In this document: positions 38,126-50,300 of the stretch, one piece after another | How the letters are laid out: each line of letters opens with the position of its first letter | Position numbering within the stretch: position 1 is the first letter of the stretch | NCBI GenBank assembly: GCA_022702705.1 | Contig: CM040430.1 | Span: forward strand, 74,837,239-74,901,238 | Source of the DNA: Papilionanthe hookeriana x Papilionanthe teres | Taxonomy: Eukaryota; Streptophyta; Magnoliopsida; Asparagales; Orchidaceae | Length of the DNA: 64,000 nt | Direction: 5' to 3' | Notes under the pieces: generated by a model | Seen by the model: the letters and a program-made list of their open reading frames with translations, nothing else | The model's database searches: none | What the model was told of the DNA's origin: nothing | Program-made: the position numbers and the translations under genes

Positions 38126-39150
38126 TTTAATGACACCTCTGTCCTAGCGGCCCAGGTCTCGGGTAGACCGCTAATACTTTATACCGCGGCTTTAGACGAC
38201 TCTCTCGGAGCTACGTTGGCAGGGTCGATGATGAGGGTAAAGAAAATGCTCTTTACTACTTAAGCGCGTCGTTTCTTGCCGACGGAAATAAGGTATCCCG
38301 CAATTGAAAAGCATTGTTTGGCCACGATCTTCGCCGCTCAAAGCTCGGGCATTACATGCTTTCTCATAAGGTCGACCTAATCTCGAAGTTTAATCCATTG
38401 CGATACTTGATGACCCGTCCAGCGCTTCCGGCGGACTTGCCGGATGGTCGATGATATTATTGCAATTCGATATAACTTTCGTGCCTCTCCGTCTTAGTAA
38501 AGGGACAAGTCTTAGCGGACTTCCTCGCGGCACACCCTTTGCGGCGAATCGCCTCTCGATGACGACTTGCCGGATGAACAAATAATGAACCTAGAAGACC
38601 TTGATGATCGACGTTGGGAATTATATTTCGACGGAGCATCTTCGGCGCACGAAGACGAAGAATCGCGAGTGATAGTGCCGGTAAGGCGGGAATCGGGCTA
38701 ATCTTTATAACACGGAGCGGGGGATGTTAAGATACTCCTACCACTTGACGAGAACCATGTACGAACAACGAAGCGGAATACGAAGCCCTCATAACGGGAC
38801 TGGAATTAACCATTCGAATGGGGATAACGGACATCGACATCTACGGGGATTCACGGTTAATCATTCGACGGATCGTCGGACGATACGGAATTTTAAAGCC
38901 AAGACTCGAGCAATACTTCCGGTATGCCATACGAGTGATTGGAACAGATTCCGAATGTGACAATCTACAAAATTCCCGGAAAAGAAAATGCTTTAGCGAG
39001 ATGCGCTAGCTCGTCTCGCAAAAGAATTTGCTGTTTGCAAGATGAATCGGTGGAAGTGTCGGTTCACGGACGCCGGATCCTATCACGGCTTGACATAGAC
39101 ACGATACACGAATCGGAAAAGAAAAAGAATCGGTTGCGGCGGTGACGAGA
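38126..39150 (+). pseudogene. pol: E3 dual RNase H region
   Basis: First RNase H at about 38170-38420 (LYTAALDDS, KFNPLRYLMTRP). Second RNase H from LYFDGASSAHEDEES (about 38620) through DIYGDSRLIIRRI (about 38830-38870) to NALARCA near 39000. Compared with E1, CAACAG reads CGACGG and CCAGT reads CCGGT here. Confidence 0.83.
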
Positions 39151-39339
39151 AAACACGGAAGATTGGCGACGGCCATTGATGGATTACTGCGAACGGGAAA
39201 GCTACCGGATGATAGGTCGTTAGCCCATCGGATCGAAAAAGAACTACGTCCTACGCATTAATAAACAACACGTTATACGGAAGGTCTTTTGATCGAATGT
39301 GGCTAAGGTGCCTAAGCGGGTCCGAGGCCCGTGAAATTG

Positions 39340-40410
39340 TTAAAGAGGTACATTCGGGACTGCGTGGCGCTCACCGGTCGGGTCGAAGATGAAAATGAAA
39401 ATTAAAAGACTAGGGTACTACTGGCCCTCGATGATGACCAAGCTGCATGAAAATCGCGAGAGGCATCACCGATGCCGAGTGCGCGGGTGGTTCTACACCG
39501 GCCTCCAGAATGTGCTACATCCGACAGATTGCATCGTGGACATTTGAATGTTGGGGCACGGATATAGTGGGTCCGATAGAACCACCATCTTCAAAAGGAC
39601 ATCGCTTCATTCTTGCGGCTACGGATTACTTTTCCCGAGTGGGCGAGAGCGGTTCCACTTAGAGAAGTGAAAGCACACCACGTACTACGATTTTTCGAGA
39701 ACCAGAGTTGTTTACCGTTTCGGAGTGCGCGCGAGATCATCTCGGATAATGGGTCGGCATTCGAAGCACACAAATCAACAATTTTGTCGGGAGACACGGA
39801 ATCGGCTGGCGATATTCAACAATTTACTACCCGAGATCAAACGGCCTAGGCGAGGCTTTTAATAAAACTCTCGTTCAAATTTTAAAGAAGACTTTAGACG
39901 ACAATAAGAGAAATTGGCACGAGAAGTTGTTAGAAGCCTTATGGAGCCTCTCGGACAACCTTCGAACTCCTACGCAAGCTACACCTTACGCTCCGGTGTA
40001 TGGGTCCGAGGCGGTGTTACCTTTAGAAGTCCGGCTTCCTTCACTCGAGATTGCGAGTTGCAAATAAAATCACAACAGAAGAAAACGCCAAATTACGACT
40101 CGAAGAATTAGAGAGCACGGAAGGGAAAAGACTTGCGGCGCAACGAGATTTAGAACTATACCAAGCTAAGATGGTTCGAGCCCATGACAAGGCCGGTCGC
40201 GCGAGAACCTTGAAAGTTGGTGATTTAGTTCTCGTTCTCGAAGACTATCCTTGCACACCGCAAGATAGGAGGAAAATTTGAACCCACTTGGGAAGGACCG
40301 TTTGTGGTTGAAGCGGTATACTCGGGAGGTTCCTACCGGCTAGTGAATTGCCGGGGAGAACGACATATGCTTCAGATCAACGGACGATACTTGAAAAAGT
40401 ATTACGCTAC
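39340..40410 (+). pseudogene. pol: E3 integrase
   Basis: Zinc-binding N-terminal part at about 39350-39490. Catalytic core: CWGTDIVGPIEPPSSKGHRF with Asp at 39561-39563, SDNGSAF with Asp at 39745-39747, and the Glu of the GLAEAF-equivalent at 39852-39854. The C-terminal part shows VGDLVLVL (about 40214), WEGPFVVEAVYSGGSYRL (about 40288-40342) and a YLKKYYA end near 40405. The DDE triad is kept but the frame is broken at about 39440, 39640, 39700, 39850 and 40250. Confidence 0.87.
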
Positions 40411-40698
40411 GATGTTTCGAAGGAATGAACTTTCCATCCACTAGAAGCACGGGTGAAGTGATTACTTATGAATGGGTCCGAACCAAAAATAATAAAATGT
40501 GCTAAAATAAATAAAATCTCGATAATAAAATTTTCCTTGTTTTCTTTTCCAAATCAAAATCTCTTTCTGATCTTATCCCACTTCATTCTGCTAAGTTTAA
40601 AAATATAATAAAATAAAAATGTCTTTAATAAACATTTTCTTAATGTTCTTGTTCTTAGTACGGCCCACTGATCCTTTCCCTTGTCTTTTCGCGGGGAA
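40411..40698 (+). other. E3 spacer between integrase and AlkB-like ORF
   Basis: About 290 bp, AT-rich, homologous to 55449-55743 of E2. No ORF on the + strand. It may carry signals for separate translation or a subgenomic transcript of the downstream ORF, but no specific motif is visible. Confidence 0.5.
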
Positions 40699-42140
40699 AT
40701 GTCGAACGGGCGGTTGGTCTCGAACTTTAAGAATGGCGTAAGCCTTGCACTTGATGAAAAGAGGGTGAAAGATGGAGCGATAATCGAGATTGACTCGGAT
40801 TTCGCACCGGCGGAGCCTACGATACGAGGAAAGTGGCCGGGTCCCGGTTGACCGAGAAGAGCTGCCGGACATACGGTGATGAAAGTGGGTGGCCCGAGCC
40901 ACCGATCCGGCCAACGAAAAGAAAGACAAATATTGAAGAAGATAAGAAAATGAAGTACGTAGTCGCTACGGCGGAGGGCGAGCTTGTCGGCGCCGCGCCC
41001 GCGGAGATTCGAAGTTCGAAGAGCTACTCTCGCGACGACGCAACAAAGAAATAAGAATCGCCGTATCAGTAAGATGTTAACAAAACTAGGCGCGAACCGG
41101 CGCGACGAGACGGTTGCTAATGTCGGTGCATACACTTCGAGGACACCGGTTCACCGGGAACACCGAAGAAAGGAGGCCGGCTCTAGGATGACGGAAAGAA
41201 CCGGGGAAATCTTCGAGAAAATCGAGAAGAAAGAAGGCTACCACGCCACCGGATAGAACCACCGATGATGCATGACCTTGTTGCGGAAGCAACCCGGGGA
41301 TGTCCCGACGGGCATCATCCACGAGGAGCGAGGTATGCGGGAGAACGTGAAGGGATTGAACCATATATCCCACGATATGTCACGAGGCCTCGCCATCGCG
41401 GATCATTCCGGAATACGAGCTGGAGAGAATGCGGAATGTTGAAAAGAAAACCTTTGAATACTTCGAGAGAATTAGAGGCGGAAGAATCGATATCTTGGAG
41501 GGCCTCGAGCTACATACGGACGTATTCTCGGAGTATGAACGACGGCAAATCGTGGATTGCATCCGGGATTTGAAAAGAATGGGCCGAGCGGGCCGCTGAG
41601 GAAAACACATACTCGGAACCCGGAGATGGATGCCGGGGAAAGGAAGAATCACGATACAATGTGGATCTTTGTTACTAACTTTGCGGAGGACGGGAAGGAA
41701 ACCCACGGGAATACTCCGTCATGGGCGAGTGGATCCGATGCCATCGGTCATCGAGAGAATGGTAAAGAGATTGATAACATGGAGAGTGCTTGCGGCGGAT
41801 TGCATACCCAATAGTTGCATCATCGACATCTACGAAACGGGGTAGTTGCATACCCCCGCACATAGATCACCACGACTTTGTCGGACCTTTACCGTACGGT
41901 CTCTTTCCGAGCGAGTGTAACATCATGTTCGGATACGACCTCCGGATAGCGAGGTCCGGGTGAGTTCCGAGGGCCGGTGAAGATACCTTTACCGGTAGGT
42001 TCCGTCATGATGCGAAGGGCAACGGAGCGGATATCGCTAAGCATTGCATACCGGGAGTACCGGTGAAGCGGATCTCGGTTACTTTCGGAAGGATGGACGA
42101 CGGAAAGACACCTTACCATTTCCGGCCGGACCGGAGCTAG
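40699..42140 (+). pseudogene. E3 AlkB-like (ALKBH9/10-type) dioxygenase ORF, frameshifted
   Basis: Co-linear with the E2 ORF at 55744. The N-terminal part begins MSNGRLV-like and continues with ATAEGELVGAAPAEIR. The C-terminal AlkB domain runs about 41455-42130: ILEGLELHTDVFSEYE (about 41490-41537), an NxxY-equivalent Tyr at 41831-41833, PPHIDHHDF with iron ligands His 41859-41861 and Asp 41865-41867, SECNIMFGYDLRI, GNGADIAKHCI with the distal His at 42042-42044, and VKRISVTFGRMD with the 2-oxoglutarate Arg at 42069-42071. Frameshifts occur near 41597, 41850 and 41950, several at sites where E2 has CTG. Known ALKBH9/10 proteins demethylate m6A in RNA; activity here is unproven. Confidence 0.82.
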
Positions 42141-42535
42141 AGAGCCTCAGGCCTTACGAGCTGTGAGTTACATGGAAAATATCACACCTCCGATGTACAT
42201 CTATACGGCATCCTTGCCGAGGATGGCTTGGAAGGTGATGTTATTGACCATGCACCCCACTATTCGATCATGGATTTTTGACGGATGCTTCTTTGGATGG
42301 ATCAACAAAGATCATACACGATCCGTTTTGAGTTTACATGGATTGTATGAAATATATTCCGGATCAGAGATGTATGATGTATCTTCTACATGATTGGAAT
42401 GAAAGTGACCATGTCACATTTTTGGCCTTCACCTCTTTTGTGCAAATTGATTGGGAAACGCCATTAAAGTTAAATGAACTTCGAACAAAGAACAGAAAAG
42501 AAATAAAACAAAAAAAAAGATAAAAGAAAACTTTC
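42141..42535 (+). other. E3 post-AlkB region with a conserved small ORF
   Basis: Homologous to 57195-57580. It contains a 61-aa frame (42338-42523) with WNESDHVTFLAFTSFV and LNELRTKNRKE, matching E2 (57386-57577) with few substitutions. Unknown product; it could be coding or part of the 3' untranslated region. Confidence 0.4.
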
Positions 42536-42960
42536 TAAAAAAAAAAATCTAAAAATGACGAACACCAAATTCACATGAACATTAAATAAACGATAAAATA
42601 AAATTTGAATCATTAAACGATAGACAAAATCAACAAAAATGTTAAATCAAATTCTCAATCAAATTTCGAATCCAATCTCGATCAAACTTCAAATATGATC
42701 TTCCAAATTTCAAATCAAATCTTAAATCGAATTTCAACAGAGTTCGAACTCATCCTTCCAATTTCGAATTCAATCCTTCCGGATTCCGAATCTCTATCAA
42801 ATCTCGAGTTCGATCTTTCCGGATTCCGAATCTCTATCAAATTTCAAATTCAATCTTTCCAGATTCAAATCTCGATCTCTATCAAATCTCGAATTCGATC
42901 TTCCGGATCTTAGAACCAAATCTCGGTCGAATTTCAAATCTCAGAATGCGATCTTTCCGG
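42536..42960. repeat. E3 AT-rich region and 40-bp tandem repeat
   Basis: A-rich sequence to about 42650, then about four copies of a ~40-bp unit containing TTCCGGATTCCGAATCTC, with starts at 42781, 42821, 42861 and about 42904. The last copies are degenerate. Confidence 0.75.
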
Positions 42961-43870
42961 ATCTCGCATCAAAAATACATCGAAATCAACTTTTTGGGTC
43001 GAGGATTTTACATCGAAGATCTGCATTGCTTTAGGATTCTTTCCCTATTGCCTTTGAAATACATCAAAATCGACTTTTTGGGTCGAGGATTTTACATCGA
43101 AGCTGCCTTGCTTTAGGATTCTCTTCCTGTTACCTTTGAAATACATCAAATTCAAACTCTTGGGTCGAGGATTTTACATCCAAGTACCGCACTTTGCTAG
43201 GATTCTCTTCTGTTGCCTTTGAAATACATCGAATTCGAACTTTTGGGTCGAGGATTTTACATCCAAGTTGCCTTTGCTTTAGGATTCTCTTCCTGTGCCT
43301 TTGAAATACATCAAATTCAAACTTTTGGGTCGAGGATTTTACATCCAAGTGCACCTTCTAGGATTATCTTCCTTTGCCTTTGAAATACATCGAATTCGAA
43401 CTTTTGGGTCGAGGATTTTACATCAAGACTGCACCTTTGCTAGGATTCTTTCCCTGTTGCCTTTGAAATACATCAAATTCAAACTTTTAGGTCGAGGATT
43501 TTACATCCAGCTGCCTTTGCTAGGATTCTTTCCTATTGCCTTTGAAATACATCGAATTCGAACTTTTGGGGTCGAGGATTTTACATCGAGACTTGCATTG
43601 CTTTAGGATTCTTTCCCTATCGCAATGAAATACATCGAATTCGAACTTTTGGGGTTGATGATTTTACATCCAAAGCTGCATTGCTTTAGGATTCTTTCAC
43701 TATCGCGATGAAATACATCGAATTCGAACTTTTGGGTCGAGGATTTTACATCAGAGACTGCATTGCTTTAGGATCTTTTCCCTATCGCAATGAAATACAT
43801 CAAATCGAATTCAAATTCTTGAGGTTAAGGATTTTACATCCAATACCGCATTGCCACGAGATCTCTCCTC
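42961..43870. repeat. E3 82-bp tandem array (about 11 copies)
   Basis: The landmark CCTTTGAAATACATC (later CGCAATGAAATACATC) recurs at 43051, 43133, 43216, 43298, 43377, 43460, 43539, 43621, 43704 and 43786, spacing 79-83 bp. Each unit also has GGGTCGAGGATTTTACATC and GCTTTAGGATTC. Copies vary by indels. The position between the last ORF and the 3' LTR is the hypervariable zone known in Tat/Ogre elements. Confidence 0.93.
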
Positions 43871-44301
43871 ATTGCGATAATTCGATGCGAGTCGATTCGA
43901 TTTTCTTTTGAGGTTGAAGATGTTGCATCTAAAACCTCGAAATTCCAATTTTCAATTCAAATCGAATCTCTTGAAATTAATCTTGACAAACTTGATCTAA
44001 ATTAAAACTCCAAATTGAAATCTAAACTCACACATCATGACTTGAACATGAAACAAAATAAAGTCTAAATCGAAATTCTCCTAAATCTTGTGATTTGGGA
44101 TTCACCTCCTTTTCCTTTCCCCAGCGAGAGTTCAAGGATCTCCAGTTCCAGAGATATACTTGACACTCCCCAGTGAGCTCTTCTACTTTGTCTAAGTTTG
44201 TTACTTGGACATACGTGTTGGTTTTGTTGATCGCTTCGGTCAACACCGATACGCGCGGTGTGCTCCGTCGGCTCACCACACTTTATTGGGAGTCCATTTG
44301 T
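43871..44301 (+). other. E3 conserved pre-LTR block
   Basis: From about 44030 the sequence is strongly conserved with E2 58970-59239 although the adjacent arrays are unrelated. It includes TTGGGATTCACCTCCTTTTC, TACTTGACACTCCCCAG, a short inverted repeat GTTGA/TCAAC around TCGCTTCGG (about 44226-44244) and TACGCGCGGTG. It must hold the plus-strand priming site, but no strong polypurine tract is seen; GGGAG at 44288-44292 is the only weak candidate. Confidence 0.55.
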
Positions 44302-47300
44302 TGACCTCATTTTTGATGAGGTCTTCTCTTCTTCTCTTTAGTACTTAGGATCTAGCCTTAGGCTTTTCCTTTGACTATCTTAGAGGACTAGAATTGGGAT
44401 CCACCACTTAGAAATTCAAGCCACTTCTTAACTCCCTGCAAACTCCACAAACTTGTTGTAGACCCCTAATCGCACTAGAGGGTTGAAATCGAATGTGGAA
44501 GTTTAAAGGATGAGTTCCTATAGGACTCTTTGGCCTTAGAGTGCCCACAGGTGGCTACAGTGCAGTGAAGGGCTGACTTACACACACACTACACCTATAC
44601 ACTACACTTTCACACACTTCTAAAAACACACCCATACCTAATTTGATCTCTCGACTCATGAAGGTGATTCACATGGATGGTCCTTAACCCCTAAGCCCTT
44701 GGGCCAGAGGGTTAGGAACAACATAGTGAATGCCTCGAATGAGTCCCTTTATGGCTCATGTGGGCTTGATATGGCTTCATGGCTCAACCAAAATGATTTT
44801 ACTCCACTTACATTCACCCGATCTTTAATTTTCCAAATTTTCGATTTTTGACCCCGGGACCCTACACCGCTAGCTACTCAAAACCTTGAAACTACCCAAA
44901 TTTCTCAAAAATTTCCAAATCACCCAAAATTCTCCAAAATCATTCCCAAACATTTCCACATCACTCAAACTGATCATCCATATCCAAAAATACCAAAAAT
45001 TCCAAGAAAACCTCCCGATACCCTCCGAAATACCCAAAATACCCCTCACTAGCAAAAAATCCAAAAATTCAGAAAATTCCTAGAAAATTCCAGAAAATCC
45101 CAAATATTCCCAATTTCATTTTGTTCAACTACACCATGGGCCAATTTTGTCAATTTACCCCACTTTTATCAAAACCCCCAATTTGACCCATTTTAACCTA
45201 AAGTAAACCCAATGTCAAACCTAACCTACCCAATTGAACTAAATTCTGGTCCAATTCAATTCTAAACTTCAATTCAACATTCCCAACACCAATCTAGACC
45301 AAATCCAAGCTTAATTTGATTGGCATTTGGATCCAATTTCACTTTTGGCTTTAAAGCCCAATTTGAACCCATGACCCAAACTTAACCCAAACTCACCCAA
45401 TTCAACTCAATTAACCCCAAATCTTTTCTAAACCTTCCTTGACATCCCCATAAACAAAACACTAACATGATTTGCCCAAGATTTTTATCCAAACCCCACT
45501 CAAATTCAACCCAAAACTAAAAGGCCCATTTTTGACCTAAACCCAAACCTAGCCCAAATGAGCCCAAATCCCAAAATCAAAACCCATCAAAGCCAAAACC
45601 TCTTTGAAACACTCCCATAAACATTTCCCAACATTTATTTTACATCAATTTCAACTCTAGCCCAACATTGGTCCAAGTTAGCCCATTTTGGCCCACCTTA
45701 GCCTCTTTACCAAAAGGCCGATATCGACCCAATTCGAACCCAAATCACCTCAAGTTTGTTTCAAACCACTCATGACACATCCCTAAACCAAACTCAACAA
45801 TTATTTGGCCCAACCTCTTTACAAAATTTCCATCCATAAATTCATTTTTAAACTTAAAGGCCCATTCCTTAAACCATTTTAAAAGCCCATCTTTTACCAC
45901 ATCCAAAGGCCCAAAATTGGTCCCAAAGCCCATATGATATTTCCCCTCATCATACTTGCAATTAAACTCAATACCTAAGTCCTAAATTCATCATCAAATC
46001 ATTCCAAATCAAGTTTCATACAAATTTCCATCAAATTACCAAAAAATTCCTAAAATCCATTTTCATGAAATTGATTAAACTTTTCCACTAAGCTAAAGAC
46101 AAGCCATGCGAAGCCATGGACAAGCCACATGAAGCCATGGAGAGTTTGACATGTGATCAAGCCATTAATGGAAAAAGGAGGACCCCCTTTCCTAATCCTT
46201 CTTAAGCCTTTTTTTACCTTAAGCATGTCACACTCTAAACCATGCTTTGCCACCTAATCCTTGATGGAGACTCCACCACACATGGGAGATTGACCCACTG
46301 ACCTCCTCGGCCCAGAAACCGAGTCTTGGGGAGGTGCACCCAACCCATTTGCATGGGTTGACCAAAATAAGCTAAAATAGCCCCTTCCCTTTCTACTTTG
46401 ATTCAACCACTTTACACATGTCGAACCTCGATTGAATGCACCAAACCCCAGCCACGACCCACTCGAACAAGATGGTGACCGGTGCACAGCGGCCGACCAC
46501 CGAGCCGTCGGAAAACACCATGGCCGAGACCTTGGGAGTAGCCGAACTTTGGAATTCTCCCTTGCGAGCTGCCCCATGCCCAATAGCCACCATGGGCTGT
46601 TCTTCACATGCCAAGAGCGAGCGATCCCGGCCCTCGGCTCCCACAGGAGGCCCTCCGACCTCTCTGATTTAAACCCCTCACCCTCTCGGCCATGAAGAGG
46701 TCTTGAACCGGACCTTGCGAAACTGCGCCAAAATTTCTCCGGATCATTCTCCATACTTAGAGCACTTGATCCCCGAGTGAAATCCCCCTGCCATTTCTTC
46801 TCTGTGAGCTCGATTTCGAGTTGAAATTCCACCCAAAACCGGGACACTTCTCCACGGTGAGCCAATCCCCAAATTGATTGGATCTACACCTTCACCGGAC
46901 GAGGGAAGGTGTCCACCGACAAAAGCCCCATCTCCGGGCCACCCGGTTGCTCCGGCCTCCAAGCTTTGTGATCGGGCTTGGTCGAAATCACATCTAGACA
47001 ATTCACTGAGACCGGGAGACTTCATGCGGAGCTCTGCGGGATCCGATCGAAGGTGCGACAACTCTCGGATCGAAGCCACACTTCTGCGAGCAAAGGTATG
47101 AACTAATTCTTCATCCCGAGCATCCGGAGATTCTCCATTTCAAATGCCTTAATTTCGATGCATGATAGCCGTATAGATGTGTTCGTCTCTTCGAGACGAA
47201 TCCATAGAGCATAAGAACATGAAAATCCATTGAGTATCGAGTGAGATATTAAGGATTTAGTGTGGACGGCTCTCGGGTGAGGACACTTGGGGACGATGAA

Positions 47301-50300
47301 CGGATGCGCGTCCATTTAATACACGCGCGGACGGACGGCCGGGGATCGCGTCGGATCGGAGGGACGGAGCGATACGGCGGGTCCGGGAGCGGCGACGCGG
47401 ATGGCGGCGTCGAATGGGAGCGCGCCGCGCGGCACTTCGGAGGCTGCAGATGTTTCGGCGGCGCCGCGTGGATAAGTAGAAAATTAGGGGTATTTTCTAT
47501 TTATTTAATTCCCTAAACTTTAAAAATTCATAACTTTGTGTAGGAAAATCATAAAAATAAAATAAAAATACCCTCTTGCTCGAGTGAACAGAGGAGAATA
47601 ATGTGGAAAAGAAATTAATTAATTTTGTCCAGTATTTTATTTTTAATTAATTATTTACTCCCTGCATACATTTAATTCTCCATGCATTCATACAATTCAC
47701 CATAGCATGAGACCATAGGGCTTTTGAAGCCTCTGAATTTGGGAACATTCCCTGAATTTTCCAAAGTCGGAGAGCCATCCTATGAAGAGTTATTGATTTT
47801 TCAAATTCATGTCACTTGTTTAGAGTATTTTAATTCCAATAAATAGCATGTTGTGTAATAAATTCTAGGAAAATTTGGTGATGTTCCTTATGACCAGAGA
47901 ACCCTAGGAAAAATAGGACTTGAGTTAATTCTCTCAGAATAACCCTAATTGGCTTAAACACCCACAATAGGTCTCTAATTAATTAGAGCTAACCATACAT
48001 CAAATTGACTTGAAATCAATTCTCCACTGACCTTTAGGATCAGAGGAACCCACCATAAAAATTTGAGGTCAATTGGACTTGGTTAGCCCCACTAATTGGG
48101 TTGATTAAGCCGACTTAGTCATTTTAAACTTTAAAAATTCATAACTTTCAAAATATCTTTCAAAAATTCACCAAATTGGTTTTGGAGTCTCTCGATATCA
48201 GGGGAATTTAAGAAAATTAAAATTTCAATTTTCTAAAAAAGTTGATTTTTAATATTATTTTAATATTTTTAATAATTAAAAAATAATAAAAATCACAAAA
48301 ATAATAAAATTCACCAAAATGTCACATTTTGAATTTTAATCACTTAGGAACAAACCCCATATTTTTGTTAGGCCTATTTGGTGAAATATTAATTTTTAAA
48401 GCTCTAGGGTAATTTTAAAATTAAAAAAATGTATTTTCTAGCATTTTCACCAAAATAATTATAATAAATCAAAGAAAAATCAGAAAATTGTAAAATTTGG
48501 TTCTCTGGAATCCTTGATATCAGAGAGAATTTTAAAAATTATAAAATTCATTTTTCAACATTTATTTTATTTTTAAATTAATTTATACTCCAGAACTTAA
48601 AATAATTCTAATAAATAAAATATAATTCAAAAAATTACAAAATTTGGTCCAAGTGGTCCTCTGGTCATTAGGAATGTCCCCTAATTTTCTTAAGGACAGA
48701 AACTTTCCCTTGGTCATGTTATCAAATTTTCCTTAAAAATCTCTATTTTCTACTAAAAATAATTATATAAATAAATTAAATACAGAAAAATCACATTTTC
48801 TCCTCTCATGTCTTTATTGACATATGAGTGAAGTCACATAAAAATTTCAAGTTCATTTGAGTTCGATTTAGTGAGTTATGAAATTATTAGGCTTGAAGGG
48901 TAAAATGGTAATTAAATTTTAACCCTTAATTAAAACTTTAGGTTTAATAAAAAATTAACAAGTAAAATATTTGATCCTAAATTGATTTGGATGATTGAAA
49001 TTTAATAATTAAAGGGTAGAAACCCATTAAGCAATTTAAAATGATTAAACCTTAATTAAATAATTGATTAAATTTGGAAGAATAATAAAATTGGAATTAT
49101 TAAAATAGGGATATTATTAGGAAGAGATTTATTCTTTAATTTAAAAATCCCTAAATTAATCATCTCATTAATATTCAACTCTTAATTAAAATGATAACTC
49201 AAATTTAAAATATTAAAAGACTTAATCATTAAACTAAAATTAAATCATTAAACTCTTTCAAAAATTTCAATTAAAATTAAATTAAATTAAATTAAAAATT
49301 AAATTAAATTAAGTAAATTAAATTAAATTAAATTAAATTAAATAGATAAAATTAAATAAATAAATAAATTAAATTAAATTAAATTAAATAAAGTTAAATA
49401 AATAAAATTAAATTAAATTAAATTAAATTAAATTAAATTAAATTAAATTAAATTAAATTAAATTAAATTAAATTAAATTAAATTAAATTAAATTAAATTA
49501 AAAATTAAATCAAATCAAACTAAATTGATTTAAATTAAATCAAATCAAACTAAATTGAATTAAATAGAATTAAATTAAATTAAATTAAATTAAATTGAAT
49601 TAAGTTGAATTAAATAACACCACCTAAGACATAAAGAACTCAAAAATAAATCTAAAATAACTTGAACACTATTCCAAACTTAAATCATTAATTTGAACTT
49701 AAATTTGCATCACAAATCATTAAGTATCATTTTGCCTCAGGAGCTTTAGTTATCATAACTCACTAAACGGAATATTAAATGAAATGTTACTTCACTTATA
49801 GGACATTCAAATGTCACAGTTCATTGAACGAGTTAATAAAATTTGAAAACCTCGGACGATCGGTTCATTTACATAATTAAATTCTCTTGGACTTAAAACA
49901 ATCCTAGAAATATTGAAAAGATGTTTAGGATCCTTCCTAAGCACTTCCTCGATATGATAGGACATTTATAAGAACAATTGAACTTAGTTATTCTTTGATG
50001 AAGAAAATCGTCCTCAAACTAAAAACACGAGAACCTAGACGTCATAGGAAATGACTAGCTATAGGATTAGGAACTTGGTAGAAAACCATAACCCTTTCCC
50101 TTAGCTTTACCTAGGAACTTGCTTAAATATTCTAATTGTGTTTTAAGTGCAGCTTGGGATGACGGGAAGACCCTCGGAGTACGCTTTTATTTTATTGCGA
50201 TTTACTTTACGACAACTTATTTAATTGCATCGCACTTACTTTTCTTGCATGATAAACAACGGTTGCATGAAAACCTACACCTTTAGGACGGAAACCAAAG

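Noticed and set aside
40554..41135. 193-aa frame on the minus strand
   Set aside because: It is antisense to the N-terminal half of the AlkB-like ORF; the E2 counterpart is shorter and diverges in frame. No recognised domain.
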